Part shown: positions 8,752 to 17,256 of the stretch, in pieces | Position numbering within the stretch: position 1 is the first letter of the stretch | Layout: each line of letters starts with the position of its first letter | Assembly (NCBI GenBank): GCA_937862735.1 | Contig: CALMDH010000330.1 | Span: forward strand, 1 to 64,000 | DNA: 64,000 nucleotides | Source: M0108 sp937862735 | GTDB lineage: Bacteria > Pseudomonadota > Gammaproteobacteria > Chromatiales > Chromatiaceae | Reading direction: 5' to 3' | The notes under the pieces: generated by a model | Seen by the model: the letters and a program-made list of their open reading frames with translations, nothing else | The model's database searches: none | What the model was told of the DNA's origin: nothing | Translations under genes and position numbers: made by a program

Positions 8752-9573
8752 TCAAGCCGCGCCGGCACGCAACCATTGGATGACGGGGGCCGTGCTCGGC
8801 CGCACCAGGCGCCAGAGCCAGAAGGACTCCGCCGCCTGCTCCACCAGCATCCCCAGGCCATCCAGGGCCTGGGCGGCGCCCCTGGCCTGACCCCAGCGGC
8901 GGAAGGGGGTGGGCTGATCGCCGTAGAGCATGTCATAGGTCCAGCCGCCCGGGGCCAGGCAGTCGGCGGGCAGGTCCGGCACCGCCCCGTCCAGGCCGGC
9001 GGCAGTGGCATTGATGATCAGGTCGAACTGATATCCCGCCAGATCTTCCAGACCACCGGCCGCGACCCTGGCATCCCGCACCACAGCCACCAACTCCCGG
9101 GCCTTGATGGCGGTACGGTTGGCCAGGGTCAGGGAGGCCAGGCCCGTCGCCAGCAGGGGGAACAGCACGCCCCGCGCCGCCCCGCCGGCGCCCAGCAGCA
9201 ACACCCGCGCCCCACGGAACTCAAAGCCGTGATTGGCGCCCAGATCCCGCACCAGCCCCACGCCATCGGTGTTGTCACCGCGCAGACGCCCACCCGCCAG
9301 GACCGTGAGGGTATTCACCGCCCCGGCGCTGGCCGCGGCGGGGCTCAGTTCGTCCGCCAGGGCGTACGCCGCCTCCTTGAAGGGCACCGTGACGTTGAGT
9401 CCCCGCCCCCCGGCGGCCAGGAAGCGGCGGACGTCCCCGGGAAAGTCATCCCGGTCTCCCAGAATCCGCCCATAGTCCAGATCCTGCCCGGTCTCACGGG
9501 CGAAGGCGGCGTGTATCAGCGGGGACTTACTGTGGGCGATGGGATTGCCGATGACGGCGTAGCGGTCGGTCAC
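8752..9573 (-). CDS. aroE: Shikimate dehydrogenase (NADP+)
   Basis: AroE reduces 3-dehydroshikimate to shikimate in chorismate synthesis. The 273-residue protein starts MTDRYAVIGNPIAHSKSPLIH with the substrate-binding SKS. NVTVPFKE contains the catalytic lysine, and GDNTDGVG the catalytic aspartate. GAGGAARG is the NADP-binding turn. Length is normal. The stop of hemB lies only 3 bases upstream of the aroE ATG, so the two are almost certainly co-transcribed. A terminator follows the gene. Confidence 0.95.
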   Translation of the reverse strand: MTDRYAVIGNPIAHSKSPLIHAAFARETGQDLDYGRILGDRDDFPGDVRRFLAAGGRGLNVTVPFKEAAYALADELSPAAASAGAVNTLTVLAGGRLRGDNTDGVGLVRDLGANHGFEFRGARVLLLGAGGAARGVLFPLLATGLASLTLANRTAIKARELVAVVRDARVAAGGLEDLAGYQFDLIINATAAGLDGAVPDLPADCLAPGGWTYDMLYGDQPTPFRRWGQARGAAQALDGLGMLVEQAAESFWLWRLVRPSTAPVIQWLRAGAA

Positions 9574-9576
9574 GCT

Positions 9577-10590
9577 TCAACCTTGCAGCCAGCGGGCCGC
9601 GTCCTTGGCGTAATAGGTCAGAATGGCGTCGGCCCCGGCACGGCGGATGGAGAGCAGGGCCTCCAGCACCACGGCGCGCTCATCCAGCCAGCCGTTCAAG
9701 GCCGCCGCCTTGAGCATGGCGTATTCACCGCTGACCTGGTAGGCCATGGTCGGCACGCCAAAGCGCTCCTTGACCCGCCGGACGATGTCCAGATAGGGCA
9801 GGGCCGGCTTGACCATCACCATGTCGGCCCCCTCGGCGAGATCCAGGGCGACCTCGCGCAAGGCCTCGTCGGAATTGGCCGGGTCCATCTGATAGCTGTA
9901 CTTGTTGCCGCCGCCCAGGTTGGCCGCCGAGCCCACGGCATCCCGGAAGGGGCCGTAGAAGCTGGAGGCATACTTGGCCGCGTAGGCCAGGATGCGGGTG
10001 TGGATATAACCCGCCTCCTCCAGGGCGGCGCGGATGGCGCCGACCCGACCGTCCATCATGTCGGACGGGGCGACCACATCGGCGCCGGCGGCGGCATGGG
10101 ACAGGGCCTGCTTGACCAGGACCGCCACCGTCTCGTCATTGAGGACATAGCCCGTGGCGTCAATGAGGCCATCCTGACCGTGGGTGGTGAAGGGGTCGAG
10201 GGCGACGTCGGTGATGACGCCGAGTTCCGGCACGGCCTGCTTCAAGGCCCGTACCGCCCGCTGGGCCAGGCCGTCCGGGTTGAATGCCTCCCGGGCGTCC
10301 TCGGTCTTGACCGCCAGGGGCGTGACCGGGAAGAGGGCAATGGCCGGAATGCCCAGGTCCAGGACCTCCCGCGCCTCCGCGACCAGCAGGTCGATGCTCT
10401 TGCGCTCCACGCCGGGCATGGAGGCCACCGCTTCGCGCTGGCCCTCGCCCTCAAGCACAAAGACGGGATAGATGAAGTCCTCGGGTCCCAGCCGGGTTTC
10501 ACGCATCAGGCGGCGCGAAAAGGGGTCACGGCGCATCCGCCGGGGGCGCAGGGCGGGAAAACCGGGAGCGAACGGAGTGTCTGAGGCCAT
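9577..10590 (-). CDS. hemB: Delta-aminolevulinic acid dehydratase (porphobilinogen synthase), Mg-type
   Basis: HemB joins two 5-aminolevulinate molecules into porphobilinogen for heme, siroheme and (bacterio)chlorophyll. The 337-residue protein starts at ATG 10590 (MASDTPFAPG); the open frame upstream is not family-like. The metal-site segment DVALDPFTTHGQDG (residues 128-141) has Asp in place of the zinc cysteines, which marks the Mg/Zn-independent class as in Pseudomonas. The Schiff-base region MVKPALPYLDIV and APSDMMDGRV are present. The gene precedes aroE by 3 bases and is divergent from the thioredoxin gene. Confidence 0.95.
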   Translation of the reverse strand: MASDTPFAPGFPALRPRRMRRDPFSRRLMRETRLGPEDFIYPVFVLEGEGQREAVASMPGVERKSIDLLVAEAREVLDLGIPAIALFPVTPLAVKTEDAREAFNPDGLAQRAVRALKQAVPELGVITDVALDPFTTHGQDGLIDATGYVLNDETVAVLVKQALSHAAAGADVVAPSDMMDGRVGAIRAALEEAGYIHTRILAYAAKYASSFYGPFRDAVGSAANLGGGNKYSYQMDPANSDEALREVALDLAEGADMVMVKPALPYLDIVRRVKERFGVPTMAYQVSGEYAMLKAAALNGWLDERAVVLEALLSIRRAGADAILTYYAKDAARWLQG

Positions 10591-10880
10591 GAAGCGATCC
10601 TTAATCCTGATGAAGTTGCATGAGCAGCCGGCGACGGCCTGGTCAAGCGGTCCACCTTGGTCGCGCGCCAGTATGGGAAAATATCCTACCTTCGACCGTT
10701 GCGTAGCACTAGCCCCGGCTCCCATCACCGGAGATTCCTCCAACCCGAAGATTCCCCCAAACCGACCGGACCCGCCCCAGGGGAGGGGAAACCACCCCTA
10801 GCCCGGGCTCGGCGCCCGGTTGGCGGCAGCGTCTCACTCCCCTTTCGAAACCCAGCCAGGACCGCCACCTACCCACCGCC

Positions 10881-11303
10881 ATGTTCCAGTATCACCGCCA
10901 CGACGAGCAGCGCCACGATCATCGGCATGATCATCCCCACACCTACGATCCGCATCCCGAACATCCCCTGACCTTTGCCGTCGACCGCCCGGATTTCGCG
11001 GAGAAGGTGATCGCCGCCTCCGGGAAAGGACCCATTCTGGTGGACTTCTGGGCCGACTGGTGTTCGCCCTGCCACGCCCTCGCCCCCCACCTGGAGCGGG
11101 CGGTGGCGGAATGTCAGGGGCGGGTACGCCTCGCCAAGGTCGAGGTCGACGAGGGTGACAACATGAAGCTGGCGGGCCATTACCGGCTGCGGGGCTTTCC
11201 CACCGTCATCCTCTTTCACGCCGGAGAGGAAAAGGGCCGATTCAGCGGCGCGCGCTCCACGGCGCAGATTCGCGACTGGCTCCGGGAACACCTGGAACCC
11301 TGA
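10881..11303 (+). CDS. Thioredoxin-domain protein with histidine-rich N-terminus
   Basis: The 140-residue protein is a thioredoxin fold with active site WCSPC (Cys61 and Cys64) and cis-Pro in RGFPTVILF. Ahead of it are about 28 residues with nine histidines (MFQYHRHDEQRHDHRHDH and following). This stretch is absent from ordinary thioredoxins and could bind Zn, Ni or Cu. No other in-frame ATG exists before the domain, so the extension looks genuine. No signal peptide is seen. It is divergent from hemB and convergent with hemF. Function as a disulfide reductase is likely; the metal role is inference. Confidence 0.8.
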   Translation: MFQYHRHDEQRHDHRHDHPHTYDPHPEHPLTFAVDRPDFAEKVIAASGKGPILVDFWADWCSPCHALAPHLERAVAECQGRVRLAKVEVDEGDNMKLAGHYRLRGFPTVILFHAGEEKGRFSGARSTAQIRDWLREHLEP

Positions 11304-11339
11304 GCGGGTTGGACCCTCCGGCGACAGGACACCCTGTCG

Positions 11340-12263
11340 TCAGACCTCGGCGGCCAGCCAATCCCGTGGCACCAGAAAGCGCTCATAGAGTTCCGCCTCC
11401 GGGGTCCCCGGCGCGGGATGCCAGTCATAGCGCCAGCTCACCTCCGGCGGCAGGGACATGAGGATGGACTCGGTGCGCCCCCCGGATTGGAGGCCGAAGA
11501 GGGTGCCGCGGTCGTAGACCAGGTTGAATTCCACGTAGCGGCCCCGGCGGTATTTCTGGAAGGCCCGCTCCCGCTCGCCCCAGGGCAGCCCCTTGCGCCG
11601 CTGGACGATCGGCAGGTAAGCGGGCAGGTAGTGGTCGCCGACGCTTTTCAGGAAGTCGAAACAGCGGGCGAAGCCCCCCGCGTCCAGGTCATCGAAGAAG
11701 AGGCCACCGATACCCCGGGGCTCCTGGCGATGGCGGAGAAAGAAGTATTCATCGCACTGGCGCTTGAGGCGCGGATAGACCTCCGCGCCGAAGGGCAGGC
11801 AGGCGGCGCGGGCGACCCGATGCCAGTGCACCGCATCCTCCGCAAAGCCGTAGTAGGGCGTCAGGTCGAAGCCGCCACCGAACCACCAGACCGGTGCCGC
11901 GTCCGCCTGCTCCGCCACAAAGAAACGCACGTTGGCATGGGAGGTGGGGACGTAGGGATTGCGGGGATGGACCACCAGCGACACCCCCAGGGCCTGAAAG
12001 GCCCGGCCCGCCAGTTCCGGCCGGCGCGCCGTCGCCGTGGGGGGCAGGTGGGCACCCTGGACATGGGAGAAGTTGATGCCCCCGCGCTCAAAGAGGGCGC
12101 CCTCCTGCAGGACACGGGTCCGGCCCCCGCCGCCCTCGGGCCGCTCCCAGGCATCTTCTTGGCGGCGGACTGAGCCATCCTCGGCCTCCAGGGCCTGGGT
12201 TAGACGGTCCTGGAGATCCAGCAGATAATCCCGCACCGCCGCGATATTGGGTTGTTCAGGCAT
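11340..12263 (-). CDS. hemF: Oxygen-dependent coproporphyrinogen III oxidase
   Basis: HemF oxidatively decarboxylates coproporphyrinogen III to protoporphyrinogen IX using O2, without a metal cofactor. The 307-residue protein has the family blocks ERGGINFSHV, HPRNPYVPTSHANVRFF, WWFGGGFDLTPYYGF and GRYVEFNLVYDRGT. Length is typical. It follows a cupin gene on the same strand. The 97-base gap is filled by 46-base tandem repeats, so a joint transcript is possible. An aerobic HemF shows that the organism makes heme under oxygen. Confidence 0.95.
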   Translation of the reverse strand: MPEQPNIAAVRDYLLDLQDRLTQALEAEDGSVRRQEDAWERPEGGGGRTRVLQEGALFERGGINFSHVQGAHLPPTATARRPELAGRAFQALGVSLVVHPRNPYVPTSHANVRFFVAEQADAAPVWWFGGGFDLTPYYGFAEDAVHWHRVARAACLPFGAEVYPRLKRQCDEYFFLRHRQEPRGIGGLFFDDLDAGGFARCFDFLKSVGDHYLPAYLPIVQRRKGLPWGERERAFQKYRRGRYVEFNLVYDRGTLFGLQSGGRTESILMSLPPEVSWRYDWHPAPGTPEAELYERFLVPRDWLAAEV

Positions 12264-12398
12264 CGGATTCAGGTCTCCGTCAGGATGGCGCCCAGGGTAG
12301 GTCCGGCCCCGGATTCAGACCTACCGCGGCGCGGGGCCCGGTGTTGGTCCGGCATTGGATTCAGGCCTCCGGCGGCGTGGCGTCCGGGGGATAAAGAT
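12261..12398. repeat. 46-bp imperfect tandem repeats spanning the cupin 3' end and hemF start
   Basis: The motif GGATTCAGG(C/T)CTCCG, or a diverged form, begins at 12265, 12311 and 12357, an exact 46-base period. The third unit includes the stop codon and last codons of the cupin gene. The first unit starts at the hemF ATG. The array therefore looks like a duplication of the cupin gene end that fills the cupin-hemF gap. Confidence 0.65.
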
Positions 12399-12699
12399 GA
12401 ATCGCCAGCCAGAGACACCGCGGCGCCGGCCGGGTCTCCAGCACCCGGTGGGGCGTGTGGGCGGGAATGAACAGATAATCCCCCGGCATCAGGTTGACGC
12501 ACTCCCCATCCAGTTGGAGCACCGCCCGACCCTCCAGCAAGAGGACCCATTCATCCTGCTCCTGATCATAGAGCCCGGGGTCGGGGGTGGCGCTGCTAAG
12601 GATGCGCTCGATACGGACCCGCCCCTGACGCCAGAGATCCTGAAAGAACTCTCCCTCTTCCGGGGCGGGTAGACCAGTGAACAGATTGGCGGGGGTCAT
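12361..12699 (-). CDS. Small cupin-domain protein
   Basis: This 112-residue single-domain protein has the cupin barrel pattern: QEQDEWVLLLEGRAVLQLDG (cupin motif 1, weak metal ligands) and GDYLFIPAHTPHRVLET (motif 2 with His). Such proteins bind a metal or small ligand; the function is open. Its last codons form part of a 46-base tandem repeat that runs up to hemF. The gene starts MTPANLFTG at 12699. Downstream hemF suggests a possible two-gene unit. Confidence 0.75.
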   Translation of the reverse strand: MTPANLFTGLPAPEEGEFFQDLWRQGRVRIERILSSATPDPGLYDQEQDEWVLLLEGRAVLQLDGECVNLMPGDYLFIPAHTPHRVLETRPAPRCLWLAIHLYPPDATPPEA

Positions 12700-12726
12700 G
12701 GCGGCGGGCCGTGATCTGACTCATGA

Positions 12727-12750
12727 AAAAACCGGCCAGAGGCCGGTTTT
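12727..12750 (-). terminator. Rho-independent terminator of rpsT
   Basis: On the minus strand AAAACCGGCC / GGCCGGTTTTT pairs around a TCT loop and ends in a T-tract. It is 57 bases after the rpsT stop. The palindrome may also act on the other strand. Confidence 0.85.
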
Positions 12751-12806
12751 GGGTCCGCTGCGTTGAGCGGAGCGGGATCGGTCGCGTGACCAGACCCGCG
12801 AGAGGT

Positions 12807-13070
12807 TCAAGCCATCGCTTTAATACGGGCGTTGATCCGGCTCTTGTGACGGGCCGCCTTGTTGGCATGGATCAGCCCCTTGCCGGCCGCCCGGTCGATG
12901 AAGGGCATGGCCGTCTTGAAGGCCGCCAAGGCCGCTTCCTTGTCACCCGCCGCGATCGCCTTGAGCGTGTTCTTGATATAAGTGCGCATGGCACTGCGGC
13001 GTGAGGCATTTTGCTGACGATGCTGCTCGGCCTGACGGGCGCGTTTGAGGGCTTGGGGGGAGTTGGCCAA
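12807..13070 (-). CDS. rpsT: Ribosomal protein S20
   Basis: S20 is a small-subunit protein binding the 5' domain and helix 44 of 16S rRNA. The 87-residue sequence MANSPQALKRARQAEQHRQQN...HKSRINARIKAMA is full-length. The start codon is TTG, preceded by AGGAG at good spacing. Escherichia coli rpsT also uses a UUG start, which is linked to its translational autoregulation, so the feature seems conserved. It is a single-gene transcript with a clear promoter at 13124-13152 and a terminator at 12727-12750. Confidence 0.95.
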   Translation of the reverse strand: MANSPQALKRARQAEQHRQQNASRRSAMRTYIKNTLKAIAAGDKEAALAAFKTAMPFIDRAAGKGLIHANKAARHKSRINARIKAMA

Positions 13071-13123
13071 GTGATTACTCCTGAAATCCGGGATGAATCG
13101 CGGGATTAAATTTAAGACCGGGC

Positions 13124-13152
13124 ATTTTCCTCAAGGCCCTAGCCGCTGTCAA
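13124..13152 (-). promoter_or_regulatory. rpsT promoter (TTGACA-N17-GAAAAT)
   Basis: Minus strand: a perfect -35 TTGACA (13147-13152) is 17 bases from a -10-like GAAAAT (13124-13129). The spacing to the rpsT start is about 54 bases. Confidence rests on the ideal -35 and spacing. Confidence 0.65.
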
Positions 13153-13524
13153 CCAAACCAGGGCCCTTTTTGTGCATCTCAGTACGCTTGCGTCTCTGGA
13201 GCGTGCCCATCTCACCGCGGGGTCAAGCCAAGTCAGGCCATGGGTCAAGCCAAGGACCTAGCCAAGCCCAGAGGCGCCAGCCAGGGGTGTCCCCCAGGAC
13301 GGCAACCGCATGGGGCGACCGACCAGTCGCTTGCGCGACGGATCGGCGCTCATTGTCCGCCAATCGCCGCCGTTGCGCCCTTTTCAACGCAATTAATGCT
13401 GGTGTCGACAAAGGGATGCTCTACTATTACGTTTTCGTGACGACGCCCAGACGGTCAGCGCCAGGCTCCCGCCGTCCGTATCTATCCCAGCCACAACCAC
13501 GCAACCTGCACGCGGAGGCAGCAC
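13153..13524. other. Intergenic region between rpsT and ppk2
   Basis: No gene is supported here. The segment 13220-13275 repeats short CAAGCCAA-type units. A lower-GC stretch (13415-13440, CTCTACTATTACG) may hold the ppk2 promoter. The ppk2 Shine-Dalgarno GGAGG lies just before 13525. Confidence 0.5.
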
Positions 13525-14589
13525 ATGACTGAAAACGAGGTCAAGCCGACCACCGAAACGCCACCAGCGGGGCCGGCCACGGCGACCGCCAGCGCCAAGT
13601 CCACCCCCACCCCGGCGGCTCCGGCCAGCCAGGGCAAGGCGCCGGAGGCGTCCAGCGCCTCGGCCAAGGCCAGCGAGTCCAAGGGCGCGGATAAACCCGA
13701 ACCCGCTGACAAGGGCGCCAAGAGCGACAAGGAAGACAAGAAGGACAAGCCCGTCAACGTGCTGGTCAACATCCAGGTCGACGAAAAGCAGCTCAAGCGT
13801 GAGGCCGAGGCCTATTATCCCTATAAGAAAAAGATGCCCGTGACGGAGTACATGGACATCCAGTACCAACTGCAAATCGAGTTGCTCAAGTGGCAGAACT
13901 GGGTCAAGGAAACGGGCGAACGCGTCATGGTGCTCTGCGAGGGGCGCGACGCCGCTGGCAAGGGCGGTACCATCAAGCGCTTCATGGAACATCTCAATCC
14001 CCGGGCCGCGCGCGTGGTCGCCCTGGAGAAGCCCAACGATCGCGAACGCACCCAATGGTACTATCAGCGTTACCTTCAGCACCTGCCGGCCGCCGGTGAG
14101 ATCGTTTTCTTCGACCGCTCCTGGTATAACCGTGCCGGTGTCGAGCGGGTTATGGGTTTCTGCACCCCGGCCGAGTACCTGGAATTCATGCGGCAGACCC
14201 CGGAACTAGAGCGTATGCTCGTCCGCAGCGGCATCCGCCTGCACAAACTCTGGTTCTCGGTCACCCGCAAGGAGCAGTTACGGCGCTTCAAGTCCCGCGA
14301 GCACGATCCGCTGAAACAGTGGAAACTCAGCCCCATGGACCTGGCCTCCCTGGACCTGTGGGAAGAATACACCAGCGCCAAGGAAAACATGTATTTCTAC
14401 ACCCACACGGCCGACTGCCCCTGGACCGTGATCAAGTCTGACGACAAGAAGCGGGCCCGCATCAACGCCATGCGCTTCCTGCTCTCCAAGTCTCCTTATC
14501 CAAACCGCAATCCGGAAGTTGCCTGCCCGCCCGACCCCGAGATCGTGGTCGCGCCCCAAATCGATCAACTGAGCCCCGCCTCGCTTTGA
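13525..14589 (+). CDS. ppk2: Polyphosphate kinase 2
   Basis: PPK2 enzymes transfer phosphate between polyphosphate and nucleotides, usually making ATP or GTP from the diphosphate. The 354-residue protein has a Walker A region EGRDAAGKGGTIKR near residues 139-152. Walker B FFDRSWYNRAGVERVMGF starts near 195, and the lid segment REHDPLKQWKLSPMD is present. An extra N-terminal ~85 residues rich in Ala, Lys, Pro and Glu precede the kinase core. The ATG follows GGAGG. A 75-residue gene starts 24 bases downstream, forming a probable operon. The direction of catalysis cannot be read from sequence. Confidence 0.93.
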   Translation: MTENEVKPTTETPPAGPATATASAKSTPTPAAPASQGKAPEASSASAKASESKGADKPEPADKGAKSDKEDKKDKPVNVLVNIQVDEKQLKREAEAYYPYKKKMPVTEYMDIQYQLQIELLKWQNWVKETGERVMVLCEGRDAAGKGGTIKRFMEHLNPRAARVVALEKPNDRERTQWYYQRYLQHLPAAGEIVFFDRSWYNRAGVERVMGFCTPAEYLEFMRQTPELERMLVRSGIRLHKLWFSVTRKEQLRRFKSREHDPLKQWKLSPMDLASLDLWEEYTSAKENMYFYTHTADCPWTVIKSDDKKRARINAMRFLLSKSPYPNRNPEVACPPDPEIVVAPQIDQLSPASL

Positions 14590-14612
14590 ACCCCGGGAGA
14601 TCCACTAACGCC

Positions 14613-14840
14613 ATGTCAAAGCATTACGAAAAGCAAGCCAAACAGGTCGTCAAGGGCTTCAAGGAGGTCCTGGACGAGGAGGCCCGCAAGGTCCTCACCG
14701 ACGAAGATCTTGGCCAACTGGCCATGTTGATCGAGTCCGCCATTACCAACTCCGTACTGTCAGCCGTGGAAAAGGTCGCCGATGACCTGGAAAAGTCCGT
14801 CCGCAAGATTCGCCGCGGCGCCGAGCACTACGACGACTGA
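14613..14840 (+). CDS. Small helical protein downstream of ppk2
   Basis: This 75-residue protein starts MSKHYEKQAKQVVKGFKEVL and is almost entirely charged helix, ending RRGAEHYDD. No known domain is recognised. It lacks Cys, a signal peptide and membrane segments. It begins 24 bases after ppk2 with GGGAG ahead of the ATG, so it is translated from the same message. Its amphipathic composition and conserved-looking codon use suggest a partner or polyphosphate-granule-associated protein, but this is inference from position only. Confidence 0.65.
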   Translation: MSKHYEKQAKQVVKGFKEVLDEEARKVLTDEDLGQLAMLIESAITNSVLSAVEKVADDLEKSVRKIRRGAEHYDD

Positions 14841-15048
14841 TCCCACTTTCTGATACTTCCTAAAAAGCGTCCAGCCGCCAGTTCCCGATTTGTCCCCGGA
14901 GGGACCCGCTCAAGTCGGCAAAGGATCGGATGGACACCATCTTAGGCGCCTCCGGGGGAGACGGGCCATGCCCCAGGCCCCTCCCCCGGCGGGTGATCAG
15001 GCCGCCTTCGACCCCGGCGGTCCGCGCTTCTTGGGGTATCATCGGCCG

Positions 15049-17256
15049 ATGCAACCACCACGGGTTACATGCCGGAATTGTTTCCCGCCCCGGGCTTGGC
15101 CGTCGGCCGGGGGCCAGACCTTTGCCCTCGGCGTGCCGCGGCCCTGGTTGTGGACCATCTTCCCCCTCCTCTTCCGCGCCGGCCTCCTGATCACGAGATT
15201 CTTTCGCGACAGCCTTTTCATCGGCAGCCTTCTCACCGCCAGCCTGCTCGCACTCAGCCTGTTCAGCCCCAGCCTGCGGGCGGAAACACTCCCCTACGAC
15301 CTGACGATCAAACCCACCGGCCAGGAGGCCATGGACCAGGCCCTGCTGGACGCCTCCCTCCTCGCCAGCCTGCGGGAGGAGGCCAAGGCCGGCGCCTTCG
15401 CCTTGGTGGCGCGGGCCAACGATGACCTGCCGCGCCTGGACGACGTTCTGCGAAGTTTCGGTTACTACGACGCCTACATCGACATCCGCCTGGATGGCCT
15501 CTCCCTGGAGACGCCGGACCTGGTGGCGCGCCTGGAAGAGCGATCGGCCGCTGGGGGTGCTGGAGGCAGGGCGGGAGAGGCCAACGCGCCGGAAATCACC
15601 AGCACGGCGGGCACTCCGCGCGCGGCCCAACCCGCGGGAGCGGCGGGATCATTGGCGTCCAAGGACTTGGGAGACCCGGCGGGCACGGCAAGTGCCCCGG
15701 GAGAGGCGGCATCGACAAGCCCGGGGGCCACGCCCACGCTGGCGCCCATCCCGATTCAAGTCAGCATCGACCTGGGTCCCCTCTATCACATCGGTCAGGC
15801 CCGCCTCGACGGCCCGGTTTCGCCGGCGGTCCACGCCGCCTTCACCCTGGCCCCTGGCCAGCCGGCCCTGGCCAGCAGCGTCCTCGCCGCCGGTCAGGCG
15901 GTGCTCGCCGCCCTGCGCGAGGAGGGCTACGCCCTGGCCCAGGTCCCGGCCCCGGAGGTCCTCGTCAACCATTACACCCGGACCATGGACGTCACCTACA
16001 CCGCCGCCCCCGGACCCCGCCTTGGCGTCGGCACCATCCGCATCGAGGGGCTGGACCGGGTCCAGGAGGACTATGTGCGCCGCCGCCTGGGCCTGGAGCC
16101 GGGGGAACTCGTCACCACCAGCCGGCTGGAACAGGCACGTCGGGATCTGCTGGCAGGCAGGGTGCTGGCCAGCGCCCGACTCATCCCCGGGACGTCCCCG
16201 GACCCCGACGGCCATCTGCCCCTGACCCTGGAGGTCACCGAACGCCCGCCCCGGGTGCTGCGTTTCGCCGGCGCCTATTCCACGGATGAGGGCGGCAGCG
16301 TCTCTGGCTCCTGGACCCACCGCAACCTGCTGGGCCGGGCCGAGCAACTCACCCTGCGCGCCGATGTCGGCACCCTGGGCGCCCCCTACACCAGCGAGCC
16401 GAGCTATCTGCTGAGCGCGGCCCTGGTCAAGCCCGACCTCTGGCGCCGCAACCAGGACCTGCACCTGGACGCCGCCGCGGTACGGGAATTCCTGGAGGCC
16501 TACGACCGGGATGCCATCACCGCCGGCGCCGCCCTGCAACGCCGCTATGGCGACAACTTCCAGGTCGGCCTGGGGCTGGGCCTGGAGCGGTCCCGCATCA
16601 TCCAGGACGCGGTGGTCCAGGACTACCATCTCGCCTTCCTGCCCCTGACCCTGAAATACAACGACGCCGGCGACCTGCTCGATCCCCGCCAGGGCTTCCG
16701 GGTGGACGTGCGGGCCGCCCCGACCCAGGTCCTCAGCGGCGACGCCGACGATTTCCTGCACCTGCGCGCCACCGGCACCGCCTACCTGGACCTGAGCCGC
16801 CTAACGGCCGGGGACGCCACCACGGCCATGGCAGGCGGCACCATCCTCGCCGGTCGCCTGGTCATCGGCCGCATCTTTGGTGCCGCGGCCAGCGCCGTGC
16901 CCCCGGACTGGCGCTTCTATGCCGGCGGCGGTGGCTCCGTCCGTGGCTTTCCCTTCCAGTCCATCGGTCCGGAGACCGCCTCCGGTCAGCCCCAGGGCGG
17001 GAGCAACCTGCTGGAGACCAGCCTCGAGCTGCGCCAGCACCTGTGGGGCAATTGGGGGGCGGCGGTGTTCGTCGATACCGGCGCCATCTCCGACGAAAAT
17101 TTCCCCGGTACCGGCGGCTGGTCCATCGGTGCCGGGGCCGGGGTCCGTTACAAGACACCGGTGGGACCGGTGCGGGTGGACCTGGCCACCCCGTTGAACA
17201 ATGACGCCGGTGACCCAGCGGTCCAGTTCTACATCGGCGTCGGCCAGGCCTGGTGA
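15049..17256 (+). CDS. tamA: Outer-membrane TamA (Omp85/BamA family)
   Basis: TamA is the Omp85 barrel of the translocation and assembly module that, with TamB, helps outer-membrane protein insertion and lipid homeostasis. The ORF (735 residues from ATG 15049) has a hydrophobic export signal ending in LRAETLPYD. POTRA-type segments follow (SFGYYDAYIDIRLDG; REEGYALAQVPAPEVLVNH; RIEGLDRVQEDYVRRRLGLEPGE). The C-terminal barrel has GGGGSVRGFPFQSIGP and ends VQFYIGVGQAW. Residues ~165-235 are an Ala/Gly/Pro-rich insertion in POTRA 1-2. The signal peptide begins deep in the ORF, so GTG 15133 or later is an alternative start. tamB overlaps its stop by 4 bases. Confidence 0.88.
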   Translation: MQPPRVTCRNCFPPRAWPSAGGQTFALGVPRPWLWTIFPLLFRAGLLITRFFRDSLFIGSLLTASLLALSLFSPSLRAETLPYDLTIKPTGQEAMDQALLDASLLASLREEAKAGAFALVARANDDLPRLDDVLRSFGYYDAYIDIRLDGLSLETPDLVARLEERSAAGGAGGRAGEANAPEITSTAGTPRAAQPAGAAGSLASKDLGDPAGTASAPGEAASTSPGATPTLAPIPIQVSIDLGPLYHIGQARLDGPVSPAVHAAFTLAPGQPALASSVLAAGQAVLAALREEGYALAQVPAPEVLVNHYTRTMDVTYTAAPGPRLGVGTIRIEGLDRVQEDYVRRRLGLEPGELVTTSRLEQARRDLLAGRVLASARLIPGTSPDPDGHLPLTLEVTERPPRVLRFAGAYSTDEGGSVSGSWTHRNLLGRAEQLTLRADVGTLGAPYTSEPSYLLSAALVKPDLWRRNQDLHLDAAAVREFLEAYDRDAITAGAALQRRYGDNFQVGLGLGLERSRIIQDAVVQDYHLAFLPLTLKYNDAGDLLDPRQGFRVDVRAAPTQVLSGDADDFLHLRATGTAYLDLSRLTAGDATTAMAGGTILAGRLVIGRIFGAAASAVPPDWRFYAGGGGSVRGFPFQSIGPETASGQPQGGSNLLETSLELRQHLWGNWGAAVFVDTGAISDENFPGTGGWSIGAGAGVRYKTPVGPVRVDLATPLNNDAGDPAVQFYIGVGQAW

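Noticed and set aside
8776..10584. 602-codon plus-strand ORF opposite aroE-hemB
   Set aside because: It is the antisense shadow of two well-defined enzymes in GC-rich DNA; its composition (Gly/Gln/His) has no family pattern.
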